A stretch of DNA of 64,000 nucleotides from Volvox africanus (GCA_030268105.1 BSDZ01000003.1:5565001-5629000); one strand, 5' to 3'; positions 37,701 through 49,409 are shown, counted from the stretch's first letter. Numbers and translations: made by a program. Notes: generated by a model from the letters alone, not told the origin.

Positions 37701-39675
37701 ACCATTTCAGCAACACGGTCTTCGTCGTTCTCGTAGTAAAATTTCTCATATTCTCGTCCTAGGCCGCGGAGGGTTGCCTCTGCCTGCGACAGCGCCCGCT
37801 CAAGGAGCGTTGATGTGCCTTCGCTACAGGAAGATGGCGCCCGGGACAGTGACGAGTTGGCCGCAACAGCAGCGAGATGGCTTACGAGCTGATGGTGCTT
37901 GGATTGCTGAGGGCGGCTCCCGCTGCCACGTGGGTCGCCACTGCTGCGTCGCGATGCGTCCTGTGCGACGGAGGGAACGCTGATGACGCTGCTGCTGCCT
38001 CCATCGGTGCTGCTCCTGGCGACAGCGGTCCCAGCGGGGTGCGGAGCTGCTCGGGAGCTACCACTAGAGCACCGCATAGCTGCGTCCACAGCTTTGAAGC
38101 GCGGCGTTTCCTGTCAATTGTTTAGAGGGCAGGATACGATTGCAGGGCACATGGGTCACGGACGTTATGGACATTCCCTGGTGTACAGTGCGCGAAGAAT
38201 AACCGCAGCGTTCCATTATTCTGTGCTGACAACAACAAACAAACAAATCAAACAACGTAAATGCCAGCTTCGTTATTTTTCAACCTGCATGTCCGATGCC
38301 GGGGTTTAACGTTTTAGGAATCGCACCTTAGAGCCCCGGGTGGTTTCCCAGCCCTCGCGAGACACCTCTTGAATGGGGCTGAGGGGGATTTGCGCGGTGA
38401 CCACAGCTCTGCGCAGAGAAACACGCTGGCGCCGACCGGAGCCCCGCGGACGTACGCGGACTGGGAGGGAAGCGCTGGCTTCATGGCCCCTACGTCTACG
38501 CTCGCGGCTGGCCTCCTTGTGGTCTTGGCCCAGTTGCTGGTGCTGCTGGAAACCATCCGAATGGTGGCCTGCCCCTTCGTCCCTTTGCCCGAGCTGTTGT
38601 TGCTGAGAGCGTGGCCAAGGCTGCTGTTCCTTCCGCGCAGCGCATGCTTCACTGGCGCTGCTTAGGTCCCCGTCCTGTTCCAGAGGATATCTCTGCTGGC
38701 TTCGCCCAACGCCACCGCCTCCGCCGCCACCGCCGCCGCGGCCGTCGGCATCGCGGTCGCTGTAATCCACTGAGGCCTTATCGCCACTTCGGGTGACAGA
38801 GCCGTCGGATGGCAACCATTCTCCCAAATATTGTCTGGGATCGGCGGCTTTTCCATGACTTTGAGCCACGCCATCGCCCGGTGCACGCGCCAAGGAAGTT
38901 GCCTGCTTATCCGACACTTCAGACTCCCGATGAGCGTGTCCGTGCGCAGGTGGCGGACCTGTGCTTGTTTTGTCCAAGGAAGACACGTCGACTCATTCAG
39001 TTGAGTCGGAACTGTTTAAGCTTGCGAAACAGAGTACAAGTGGGCATTTCCGTACCTGCGTGGCCCCCAAATCACATACCTTGCAATGGTCTGCCGTGAC
39101 AGACTACAGCTAGTAGCTCCAAAATGTTGGCGATATCCTCGATAGAGCCCTCGACAACACGCTCACCCGAAATGTGGGAAAGGTCACAGTTAAGGAGCTG
39201 AGACAGTACATCTACCTGTTGCACGGCACAACGGGGGCCTTAAACAAGCGCGCCTTGCGAAATCGTTGCTATTGCAAACTTCCGAAAGCAACTCACGACA
39301 TAATTTATGTTGTAAGCTCGCTCAGCTGGCGACTTTGGCGTCCTCAGCACGTCTTCCAGGCGCCGCCCAAGGAAGCACTCTAGCGCTGCCACTAACAACG
39401 AGCTGCTACTGCAGACAGCTCTTACTTCCTCAATATTCGCCACCCGAGTTATTAAACCCGCGTAGACCTGTTGAAAAATCTTCTTGTCAATAATGATCAA
39501 ATGGGAAATATGTTTTAGAACATATTTCCTGCAAGTTACAAATTAACAAGCACAAAGCGGAGGCCACCAATCGCCAAGACCAGTAATAAGAAAAATGAAA
39601 ACAAATATAGCTCACAATGACTTTATTAGCATTCTGCACCAGCTCTTGCGCGGATAAACCGATCTCGTCCGTCAT
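34788..39675 (-). CDS. CEP95-like centrosomal protein (N-terminal CH-like domain, C-terminal coiled coil)
   Basis: Eight exons in one phase-consistent chain: 39675-39616, 39467-39297, 39215-39080, 38991-38327, 38110-36975, 36759-36552, 35610-35387 and 35064-34788, giving 958 residues. The first three exons encode a calponin-homology-like N-terminal domain. Its end, SPAERAYNINYVV followed by LSHISGERVVEGSIEDI, resembles the AHNVQ...LSHITGE...KG signature I recall from CEP95 (CCDC45). In animals CEP95 localises to centrosomes and spindle poles. The two large middle exons are low-complexity: Gln, Gly, Ser and Arg-rich, with a polyglycine run. The last three exons are Ala/Arg/Glu/Leu-rich and strongly coiled-coil (EQLRLQRLAAEW; ADREAEQAQRDFNNLAASM). 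The start ATG at 39675 begins MTDEIGLSAQELV. A role at the basal body is inference. The family call rests mainly on the N-terminal 120 residues. Confidence 0.66.
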
Positions 39676-40025
39676 CGTTGACTGATTATACCTCTTTGAC
39701 TGATGGTCATCGCACGGGATAGAGACATGCATATGAAAGTACAACAGGTGGTGATCATGCGGATAACAGTCCAAAGTAATGGCTAACACTCAGAGCCCAT
39801 GTACATTGTAGTACGACAGTGACTTCGAAGGAAACGACACCGAGCAGGCGCAGTTTATGAGTTTGCGCCATGTATGTTCATCCTGCCTACCCTCAGTAAC
39901 AATTAAAAACTTTGAAATCATATGGGCTTGGTGCTTGAGACTGTGTAATTCAACTGTACAATGAAGACAGAGTACATTAAAAAGCCCATAATTGTATAAC
40001 GTAGCTGTAATCAATCTATACAACA
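39676..40025. promoter_or_regulatory. Short divergent intergenic region, possible shared promoter
   Basis: Only 350 bp separate the start codons of the CEP95-like (-) and TPPP-like (+) genes, so both promoters and 5' UTRs must fit here. It is AT-rich compared with the flanking exons. No specific transcription factor site could be recognised by eye. Confidence 0.5.
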
Positions 40026-43000
40026 ATGGCTGCTCCAGCAGTCGCGAGCGCTGCTACGGACGCAGTTCGCCCGTCCACTTCAGGGAACGCAAATGCAAAA
40101 AAGTGCGTGTGTTGTGGCGCACCACATTTTGGCATGTTCAAGACTTCGTGCGTAATAGATTTCTCGTGTTTTTCTTCTTCGCTGGAGCAGGTGTTTGGAA
40201 GACTTCTTTGACAGGCTCGAAGCCACTGTTAAGAAGCGTCAGCGTATCAAGCTCGGCGGGGCGCAATCTATTGACTGGGTATGTGGTGCGCTGGGCTCGT
40301 CCCTGGGCAATAGCCGAATAACCCCTTATGCCGTGTCGTACAGATTAGGTAGGGCAATCTTGTCATCCGCTCGTTTTGTGCATGTTATCTTGCAGACTAA
40401 ACTGTCTACGGCGCTTGGTGCAGCCGTCAGCAAACAGAAGCCCCCAATCCTGCCCAGCAGCAGAACATGGCGCACGGACCTGGCGGTGGAGATGAAGCCC
40501 GAAATTGTGAGTGGCCATGATGTACTGTCCTACGATAGGATAGTAAACCACTCTGCATCTATGAGTCAGGCACCGAAGCGGATATCGTCCTGTGCTTCGG
40601 CCCTGGAAGGAAATCGCTGTGCTGTCATTGTGAGGACTTGGCCCGAGCCCCTGCGCCCAAGCTGATAGGAATGGGTTCCCCAAATTGTCCGCTTCCCGGA
40701 TACCTTAACAGAAGCAACACCTGCGCGAGGTCTTCATTCGGTATTGCGGCTGGGGTGATAAACAAAACTTCATGTTCATCAGCCGCGCGCAGTTCATTCG
40801 CTTCGTGCGCGACATGGGCATGTGCAACGAGGAGATCGACGCGCTGGGGCTGTCTGGTCTCTTTGACAAGGTAGGGGGCACGGCGTCACGAGTCATCTGC
40901 AGCCCACCAGCTCAATCGCCCTGCGCCCCGCCATCAAAGCTGCAACCCACTCTGCGAAGGGACTTCAGTGCTAACTGCCGGCGAACAGAATTCAACTGGC
41001 GATATCTGCATTGGATGCATAGATTCCAGCATTGAAACTCGCTCACAGTGATTGCGCTCATACAATTCTGTCGTGATGTGCTGGTCCCTCTGCTCGGCCC
41101 CGATCCCGCCCCTGGCCCTCTGGCACCGTGCAGATCCTATTGGGCTCGCTGGACCCCGGGGCGGCCTCCCGTCTCGCACTATCGGATTTCTTGCTGGCGG
41201 TGACGGGGCTGGGCACAAAGCTGTGCCCCGCAGTCACCGTGCAAGAGTCATTCGACTCCGTGGTGAGAACGACTTCCGGTCGCTTGTCTCTGCTAATCAC
41301 ACAGATTCGATAGGGACGGCCTGCCATGCCGAACCAGCCACGTTGAGCTCTTTCCTCCGGCTACCACATGCAGGCATGAATAAATTTCTTGTCCCGCAGC
41401 TTCAGCCTCAGCGTCCCTCTGGGCGTCTGCCCTCCATATGGCTGCAGGTATCACGCTACATCGTTCCACGCCTTAATCAGCCGCTACCTGAGCCGGAACC
41501 TATCGACTCGGCGCTGCTGCACATGGACATCGTGACAACGCTTGAACGACTGCGCCCCAAGCTGAACGTCCTGTGGGATATTTACCAACAGCAGCAGCAG
41601 CAGCAATCCGGCGCTGGGCATGACTCTCCACCAACCTCACAGTCGGGCTTGTTGTTTCAGGCCGATAAGGTGCGTGCGCCTATTATTAGCTTGACATGTG
41701 AGGGGAGAAGGCGTCCCCTGGTTAGGAGGGCGGAGGTTAGAAGGGCATGACGGCGCTGAGGATGCTGATGTGAAAATCCTGTGATGTTATGAGGAGCTAG
41801 CCCAAGGGCTTGTTTCAGTATAGCGGCAAGCTAAAATGTGAGCCTTGCAGAAGAGAGGCTCAGCCAATGCCAATGCTACGGGCTTGCGTTATGCACATAG
41901 TTAATTCCACGACTTAGAGGCGCAGTGATGTGGCGGAATCACATGAATGCCTTTCCCAACCTCTTCCCCTGTTTGCCTTTCCACGGCTACCTTTTGTCTC
42001 GGAAACATTACAAATATCTCGACCATCACCTCCAGCAGGCCGAGATGACTATCAGCACTTTCCTGCGCTTTACGTCCGACTTCGAGGTCACGACGGTCAT
42101 GCTGAGTCGACTGCAGTTGATACACGCCTTCAAGCGTTCCAAGTTCGGGGTGCCAACGGACCCCATCGACTCCAATATACATACCAAGATTCGACTGAAT
42201 TTTCAAGGTGATTCCGGAAACGGCGTAGTTTTTTCAGTTTAGTTTTTTTATTGCGGTAACCGTCCAGTGCTATAACGAACACTGGGCGGAGGTTCAGTCA
42301 TACGTCAGTTGCAAGTGATAATGACTCACTTATTAGTACGTTCATACCGTTTGCACGAACGACCGCACAATATATCTTCCCCATCACAAACCCACCTTCA
42401 CCCGGGGTCCCATGGACAGAGTTCCTGGACTGTGTGGCACGGTGCGCCATGCTGGCGTTTGACTACAAGCCACCGCCGGTGATTGTGCCAACGATGGACT
42501 TCAAGGACAGCTACCGCACCGCCGCCAAGCAAATGTGGTTGCGCCAGGCGTCTGCATCGGGCGGCCGGCTAGGCATTGACGATGATGAGTCCGAGTTGGA
42601 GATGCCGGCTGCGGTCGCTGATGCACTTGGGACGGAAGACCGGCCGCAGATCGACGAGGTGCGTAACGGGATTGACTGATTTACACCTTAATTGTGGGGC
42701 TCTCTTGGTTGTCCGAATACAATCCGAGGGATTCGCTCCAATTTTTTCCTTGTACACCGTCTTCGCGCACCTTGGTCAAGCTTTGCTGTTTGCCTGTGTG
42801 CTGCCTGTGGCAGCCTGCGGTATGTGTCCTAACGCCCACCCCTGCTCCCTTCTTGTTACATGCTTGGCAAAAATTAGGGCCAGACTTTGAGCCACGCTCC
42901 AAGCATTCGGATTACCAATAGCGCCGGTGCGGGAGGGACCAGTGGCGGCCACGACCGCCTCATCTCCCGTGCGGTCAGCATCGCGCAGGGCCGCACGCAA

Positions 43001-43699
43001 GCCCCGGAAAACTTGGAGATGATGCTGGTGCACGCGGAGCCCACCACCATGCCGGCCGATCAGAACAAACCCCTGCACCTGCAGCAATTTAGTTGCGACT
43101 GGGTGGGACGCGTGGGGCTGACGCTCAGTGAAACTGGCAAGCTGCGGCCCCGTACGCTGGACCCCTGGCTTGCCGCTGGGCTGTACCACACGCAGGTCGA
43201 TGCAGTCTTTGAGCAGCGTGCCGGGGAAATGCTGGCGGCGCGCGTGGTGCGCGAGCAGCACCTCGAGGCGCTGGAGTTGCACTACCAGGCAACCCGGCGG
43301 CAGCAGCTGCGGGAAGCTACACGCCAGGCAGCGGCACGGCGACAGGAACTAGAGTTGCAATCGGGGCAGACGCTCGCGCGTGTGATGGGGACGGTGGGGC
43401 CATCCTCGTCATTAGGCGCGGCAGCGGTGTCACGGCGAGGAGGCAGAGGTCGTGCAGGGTCGGCGCCTCACGCTCGTGCCGCCGGAGCTGAAGGGAACGA
43501 AGTCAGCCGTGTTGTGGGATTGGAGGAGGTGCTGGGGCGAACGGGCGGCCGCACAGCGAGCACAACTGTGAACATGCCCGGTGCTGCGATTGGGGGGCGG
43601 AGCAAGACATTACTGCATGAGTTGGTGGCGACGCTGGACGTGGAATCAAAACTGCCGCACGCAAGCATAGCTGGACATGGGCAAATACGCTTCGGGTAG
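40026..43699 (+). CDS. Nine-exon conserved-looking protein, possibly p25-alpha/TPPP-like, perhaps ciliary
   Basis: Exons: 40026-40147, 40191-40278, 40396-40506, 40712-40870, 41134-41262, 41400 (or 41448)-41669, 42036/42039-42207, 42420-42658 and 42878-43699. All junction phases agree, giving about 700 residues. After a short Cys-containing N-terminus (KKCVCCGAPHFGMFKTS), the protein holds repeated helix pairs of the type LREVFIRYCGWGDKQNFMFI, then QFIRFVRDMGM. A second set reads MTISTFLRFTSDFEV...LQLIHAF, followed by EFLDCVARCAMLAF. Such F..F..D patterns recall the EF-hand-like p25-alpha/TPPP fold that binds tubulin, but this is a resemblance, not a proven match. A CAG tract codes for seven Gln near 41590. 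The C-terminal third is Arg/Gln/Ala-rich, partly coiled coil, then low complexity. The gene is divergent from the CEP95-like gene. Gene structure is well supported; function is tentative. Confidence 0.6.
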
Positions 43700-44248
43700 C
43701 AGACGAGAAGGCGGAACAGTAGAGCAGCCTTATAATGGGTTGTTACATGGCGACGTGAGCATCACTTGCGTGGATCATTCAAGTGTGTTTTGCCCAAGGT
43801 TACTAAGGCTCCCTACTCCACTAAAGTAGATACCTGCCCCTGCAACTAGACGTGCGTGAACTATAATCGTCATATCCTTAGAAACAGGTAAACTATGGAG
43901 GATAGCGGGACCTGGCACAGTCAAGCCCCGCTAAGGCTGACGAGTTAACAATAAGAGTACCTTGTCTTTGTCACGTTCTAACAAGATCACATTTCCGTCG
44001 CTGCTGTAATGGATGGAAAACTGAAGATCGACAACGAACTGCTAGGCAAAGGTTAGCCAAACACTGAACAAAGTCTTGCGAGCTTGGCAGACTACCGGTT
44101 TCCTAGGCCCATCATCCCGATGAGGCATATGCTTGTACGGCACGGCTGATATGCTAATACCACAATACCGCGATACTGTGCCCGTGGTGCCCATACTGGT
44201 TCCCATGGACGTCAAGGAACCCAAATCCGCGGTACCATCACGTCGTAT
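43700..44248. other. Convergent intergenic region
   Basis: About 550 bp between the stop of the TPPP-like gene (+) and the stop of the small membrane protein gene (-). It should hold both 3' UTRs. Nothing else is visible. Confidence 0.55.
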
Positions 44249-44836
44249 CTACTCCTCCTCGTGGGGCCCAGGCTTTGCCTTTCGAATTTGCCGCCTCTTT
44301 ACCGCAGAGGGGTCCCGCTCTGCTGCGCTAGATGACCCACGAAGCTGCGCAGCTGCGTGATCCGAGGCCTTTCTCCCATGAGATCCCGTCGCTGCCTCCT
44401 CGAGAGCCGCAGCCGCGTGAGTTGCCGCTTTGTCAACCTCATCTGCCGCTGGCTTGTCCGGCGCTTCACCCTTATCTTGCGGTTTTCCGGGCTGCACCTC
44501 CGCTAGGCGCATCCCGTGGCCTATAGCATGCTTTTGAGCTCCTGTACCGTTATGAGCAGCTGACATTTGCAGCAGCTGCATTTCATGAAGCTTATCCAGC
44601 ATGAGATTACTCTGCGCATTTGCAATCCCCTGCACCAAGCCACCGTATAACCACTTTATTTTTCCAGTCAAAATGCATCATCTTTGCGCATCTCCTATGC
44701 GTATCCTTACCTCATAGTATCCCCATGTATAACTGACGCATCCAACGGTTGTTAGCAGCAGGAGAACGATAACAGTTCGTGCACAGCCATCCTGTTCAAC
44801 AAAGTTGCTGACAAAGCCAGTCTGGGAGTTGAACAT
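44249..44836 (-). CDS. Small single-pass membrane protein, unknown family
   Basis: Two exons, 44836-44711 and 44653-44249, joined in phase 0 across a 57-base intron, give 176 residues. The first exon starts MFNSQTGFVSNFVEQDGC and contains one hydrophobic stretch (TVIVLLLLTTVGCVSYTWGY), a likely membrane anchor near residues 21-40. The second exon begins WLYGGLVQGI and continues into an amphipathic region. It ends in a charged Lys/Glu/Ala tail with KRRQIRKAKP close to the C-terminus. I do not recognise the family. The ATG has no in-frame alternative. The intron is very short for this locus, so the model needs transcript support. Without it, the second exon alone would be an open frame of about 140 codons without an ATG near its start. 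Confidence 0.42.
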
Positions 44837-46174
44837 GGCTTTTGCTTCACAACAGCTGCAGCACAGCTACAAGTTCTGACAGTTTTTGCTAATGCGAAAA
44901 AGATGTCACTTTACATCAGTAAAAATGAATCAGCACGAGGCTGAGGGCCAGTAGGCCGGCTGTATGGAGGGGCCAAGCCAAGGGCACGGCAACTTAGCGA
45001 AGAAACAAAATCTTCTGTTGCACCGCCCCGGAAACCGTCAAATATGATCTCTCAAAGAATGCCCTTCTTTAGGCGAAGTGGAAAAGAGAAGGGTTGCCAA
45101 ATAGTCCGTACAACACCGCTACCGCGGCAACTTGTCCGTTTTCGCCGACCAAAGAAGATTCAAAAGAACCACCTCTGATATTTTCACTTCCTTTATAGGA
45201 TGCCGCGATGTATCCATAACGTTTCCGTTTCGCCGCTTTCCTCCCCGGCTTAAGCAACGACGGGCACGATGCCATTGCCGGCGAAGGCGATGGTTGTGCG
45301 CCTGGAGATGGGCTATGGGCGAAACCCAGCAAACACACAATGCGATGTGTAACGGCGGTACTTGGAGGAGACCTTGGGAGACGAGATATGTAGCGGTCGA
45401 AGGGTCGCACTCCGTCGCAGGCTGGTAAGCATGTAAGCATGTGCTTGCACAATTCGTATTTTAAGCTACTCGGAACCCTTCCTCTTCTGACCAATTACAG
45501 CCACAAGCCACCGCAATCCCTGATGCCTCCTGCAGAATTCATTCGCCGTATCCAGACTCCGCCCCAGGAGAAGTATGCCTAGTCCTGCAAGCCCCAAACG
45601 AACCCATGCAACGCGATTGGATTGTAAGGTGCGCACGGCTGTGCAGTAAAGTAGCCGTCCGAATCGCATCTGCATGCACGTCTGCAGCAATACACACCGG
45701 CACGGCACCACCGCCAAAGAGCAGGAGGAGTAGCTTTTCAGCTTCTTAAAGACTTCTCGTCCAGGTCGGACCCGTACAGTTATCCCGTTCAAGCAAGAAT
45801 CATGCCATCCCCAGACAATACATAACGATACAAGTTATTGCTCAGTACTGGGTAGCACGGTTATGGCACTTGAGACTTACGCTCGAGCATTCGCCATACA
45901 TCGATGCACCTTGGAAACAAGATCACAGCTAACTTTCCCAGCTGCTATCACGGCTTTAATAACGTACGGTGCTAAAATTCCGTCTCTGGATGTCAGCAAA
46001 CAATCAATAGCAAATCTACTTTTCACCGTATCTGATGTGATTGCTGTCTCGCAAAATACTGCCGCAAAATACTACAGCATGTGCATCAAGAAAGCGGCCC
46101 CAAGTGATAATGACATGAAAACTTGAACAACTGCCCTGCGGCGCATTCTGAAACATGCTATGCTACATCCCGCA
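44837..46174. other. Region with only weak coding signals
   Basis: Minus-strand frames at 45466-45792 and 45069-45494 and a plus frame at 45863-46126 are open but not recognised. The first contains a hydrophobic segment (LGLAGLGILLLG). The region must also carry the 3' UTR of the RNase M5-like gene. Confidence 0.4.
45466..45792 (-). CDS. Candidate exon of a small membrane protein, uncertain
   Basis: An open minus-strand frame of about 108 codons ends in a stop at 45466. It contains basic and Arg-rich segments, then VAWVRLGLAGLGILLLG, which could be one membrane segment, and a basic end (GQKRKG). A possible acceptor (TTGCTGCAG) lies inside it, so the true exon may be shorter. No ATG begins the frame, and no family is recognised. 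It may be a chance frame. Confidence 0.22.
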   Translation of the reverse strand: MNGITVRVRPGREVFKKLKSYSSCSLAVVPCRCVLLQTCMQMRFGRLLYCTAVRTLQSNRVAWVRLGLAGLGILLLGRSLDTANEFCRRHQGLRWLVAVIGQKRKGSE

Positions 46175-48080
46175 TCACATCTCTTTCTGGAAATCATTGC
46201 CTCTTGCAGTCTTGAGCGCCGCCTCGTACTCATCGCGAGTGAAGTATCGGTTGAGCAGGTTGACGAGCCCCTTCCCAGTACCCACCGCATCAATACCCAG
46301 CGCACGGCAAAAGTGCCCTCGTCGCAGCTGTGGCGCAGCCACCTACACGTCCCGGCATCCAGGGCGAGGCATCCAGGGAGGAGGGTAAGAGGAGCTCAGC
46401 GCCACGTCAATGACTGCGTTGGCATTTCTTACCCTGTAATGAATCATATAGCTGTGATGGGATAACAAACGAGGAACCAACAGCAGGGAGACAGACAGAT
46501 CGAGCCGTCTGTGTGGACATGACACGCAGGTCCCTATAAACGACGCACGGGCTAGAAATTAGCCCCACAGCGCATGCCGCAACAATGCAGGGACTACGAA
46601 GCTGGATCCACTGAAATCCCATTTTCAACCACCCAGACTCTGTCATACCGGTTATGAAAGGGAACTCCAGTCCTAACGCGCACTTACCCATTCAAGTCCA
46701 TGGTGGGGTTTTCCACGCGCTCGGCATGGCCCCGCCATTCCACCTGCAAAACCGTCCTCACCTGGTTTTTATCATCCCAGCTACCTATGAGCCCGTCCGC
46801 CTTCAGCTGCTCGACCTTAAACTCAGTGCGGCCGGGTCCAAAGCCGGGCCGTGCGCGCACTAAACAGGTGCGGATGGTTTCAGGAGTTGCGTGCTCCACT
46901 CCCACGTTGCCCGCATCATGGTACCTGGCGCATTAAATTAACAAAGCATGTTGCCAGGTTCTCGAATCTTGCCTGCATGTGTCAACTCTACAGATTACGG
47001 GCACGTCGATTGTGGCAGGGGTTACAGAACGGTGCTGCTCAGCCGACTGTTCCCACTAACGAGGATCTAAACCCCCATTCCCCTCGTCCTAGCGCACATG
47101 GTTGGGCTTAGGTGGTTAGGTCACGTAAACATTAAACAGCCAATACTATAACAGTAGATAACCACAAGTCCATGCACGACCGCACCTGCTGGCTTCGTCG
47201 CTGGTTCCCTCCTCCACTCGCAGGAATGCGTGCCGAACCACCAGGCCCTTTCCCGGCTTTGGTTTATTGCCAAGCAGTCGGTGATTTGGCGACGGGGCCA
47301 CCTCCTTAGGTAGAAGATCATCCAGATACGTGCGGAACATGCGGCCCTGCCAATCGGGGTCCGTGAAGACGACCACCTGGCGGGGAAGCTGCCCGGTCAT
47401 GGCAAGCTCAGCCACATAGCGGAGCTCCGGCTTCATTTCCTCGGCCAAGGCGTAGCCACCTCCCAGTACAAAAACCTGCAGCGCGGCTATGTGTTAAACG
47501 ATCGAAGGCGCATATGTGACCAGAGACATTTTCTGCGCACATACTTGCAACGAGCAACTGCATTACTAAGAAATGTCGTGGCATACTCATTCCCTTACCG
47601 GCGAGCGAACAGCTCGATGAATTGCAATGCAATCGTTAAAACCTTCGACAATAACCAGTGCCTCCAGCCTAGGAAGTTGTTCGTTGTCGGGAGCACTAAC
47701 AAGCCGCTTATTCACAGCTGCGTACGTTCAAAAGAAGCTATCTAATTAGTGTTTAGATGTAAGACTTAAATGCGCATCTTTGACTTACTAGTTATGCTGA
47801 CACCCTTAGCTAGCCGTGGACCTGCCGGCAATCCAGCGGGCCGGAACCCCGGGTCACGAGAAGATGTTTCGTTACGCACGAGGTTGTCTTTTGCATTTAC
47901 AGGCTGAAAACGGTCTCTTTCCATCGTACGGGGAGTGGCCCTCCGCAAGGGACCTGCTGCATTCTGGTCGACCGCTCCCAGGCGTTGCAAAATCCTGGTA
48001 CTCTTTGAGTCTCTATAAACTCGTGGTTGTAAATCTTTGTTCGCTTGGAGGCGTGTACTAGTACCAGCCGCCGAGCGCAT
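46175..48080 (-). CDS. RNase M5-like Toprim-domain protein
   Basis: In bacteria RNase M5 (RnmV) matures 5S rRNA with a Toprim domain. Plants and algae carry nuclear-encoded relatives, presumably plastid-targeted. Five exons, 48080-47789, 47717-47599, 47475-47186, 46924-46762 and 46342-46175, in consistent phase, encode 343 residues. Residues 1 to about 97 are basic and Ser/Arg-rich with few acidic residues (MRSAAGTSTRLQANKDLQP), which fits a transit peptide. The Toprim Glu motif is ALVIVEGFNDCIAIHRAV; the DxD motif is VVVFTDPDWQGRMFRTYLDD. Then comes VRHAFL and the family box YHDAGNVGVEHATPETI with RARPGFGPGRTEF. The C-terminal domain reads GHFCRALGIDAVGTGKGLV, then LLNRYFTRDEYEAAL, as in RnmV. 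All key residues are present. Plastid targeting and the 5S rRNA substrate are inference. Confidence 0.88.
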
Positions 48081-49409
48081 GGCCTTTCCCGACGCCACGG
48101 TGACCAGCACTATGAATCTATGGACATGCAAAGCAATTGGGAGTATAGTTGGATACAAATAGTTGTTTCAGTTCGTTGGTTGTCTCGATTTCCCACCACA
48201 CAATCACCATCACTTAAGTTCCATGCGTTCGAATATGTTCGACGCAGGCGCATAGACACTGGTGTTTAGATTCAGACGGACCATTGGGTCGCAACAATTG
48301 TGCCGTACACACATGCACACCTTAACGACACAACCAACGAGCACCTATTGACCGTGACTCCGTGAGTCCATGACCTAACCAGGTTAACACGCCTTTGCCG
48401 GCAGATGCTAACAACCTAAACGCCTGCACGGTGATCTTACCAAACCCTAAGAACTGTCGCGGTAAACGACTAGGGTAAAAGCACCACCCAACGCAAGCTA
48501 ATAAACCCCGAAGAGGACGGCCAGTTGCATGAGTAATGATGGGTAAATCTTTCAACCCTATGCCCATCGGAACGCCAGCACGCACGAAACCATCGCACGA
48601 CTTAGGCTGGGAAACCGGAAACGGGCCCCACGCACTGTTTGCCCTCGTTTGTGCCTTATCCACCACAGCTCATTTAACACTCAGTTCAGTACGTCAAATG
48701 ATAATGTCACGAACCATTATGCAATCCGTAGAAGCTATCCTGGTCAATCCTGTCGTCAAGTCTGGGAGGTCAACTTCCTCACCAGGTATGTGTCAGGGTC
48801 TTGGTCATCACGTGCTTGTAGACCTCCCTTATAACGGGCGAAGATCCCAACAGCAACGAGCACAGCAGAAAGCATCCATCCAGAAGCTGACCCGACCCAC
48901 ATCCCCGCAGCAGTCACGAGTATCGTTCTGAACCGCACATCGGTAGGTAAGCGCAACCAATGAATACTAGTAGGGAGTGGCGCTGGCGCTGGCGTTTGCG
49001 CGGCATTGCATCCGCCGCCTGACGCAATGCAACTTTTGCTGATCCGCCCATCTGCTTCACGTCGTCCCAACGAAGCAGAATACCCTTTCTTTCATTTGTC
49101 CAAGCCTGCGGGTCCTGCATTGCCGGTGCCCCTTTCCCTTTCCCCGGCTTCCGGAGGATGCACCCTACCCACTCTGCATTCCGTAACTCATCCCTCCAGC
49201 CCCAGCCCCTCTGGCCAACCCTCTTGACGTCCCCAGCGTCGCAGCCTTCTAAGCACACATTCCAACAGGTCTTTCCCTATTCAACGAGCAGCCTCACACG
49301 CAACCACTCGACCTCACCAGCCGCCGGCCATAACGCTCAATGGTCCACGGCGCTCACGGTTGTTCCCGGGGGCAAGAATCGTAGCTATGGCCGGCGGGAC
49401 TGGTGGGAG
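48081..49409. other. Region upstream of the RNase M5-like gene with weak minus-strand exon signals
   Basis: Minus-strand sequence 48990-48781 reads as a plausible exon between a CTACTAG acceptor and a GTGAGG donor. It contains a hydrophobic run (ILVTAAGMWVGSASGWML) and then a charged GLQARDDQDPDTYL end. Frames at 49258-48914 and 48666-48322 are also open. I cannot connect them into a gene with a start and a stop. Confidence 0.35.
48781..48990 (-). CDS. Candidate internal exon of a membrane protein, uncertain
   Basis: About 70 codons bounded by an AG acceptor and a GTGAGG donor. The encoded segment has two closely spaced hydrophobic stretches followed by a hydrophilic, Asp-rich end. The family is unknown, and the upstream and downstream exons are not resolved. 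Confidence 0.28.

Noticed and set aside
45863..46126. 87-codon plus-strand open frame with ATG
   Set aside because: It overlaps the 3' UTR zone of the minus-strand RNase M5-like gene and has no family resemblance or splice context.
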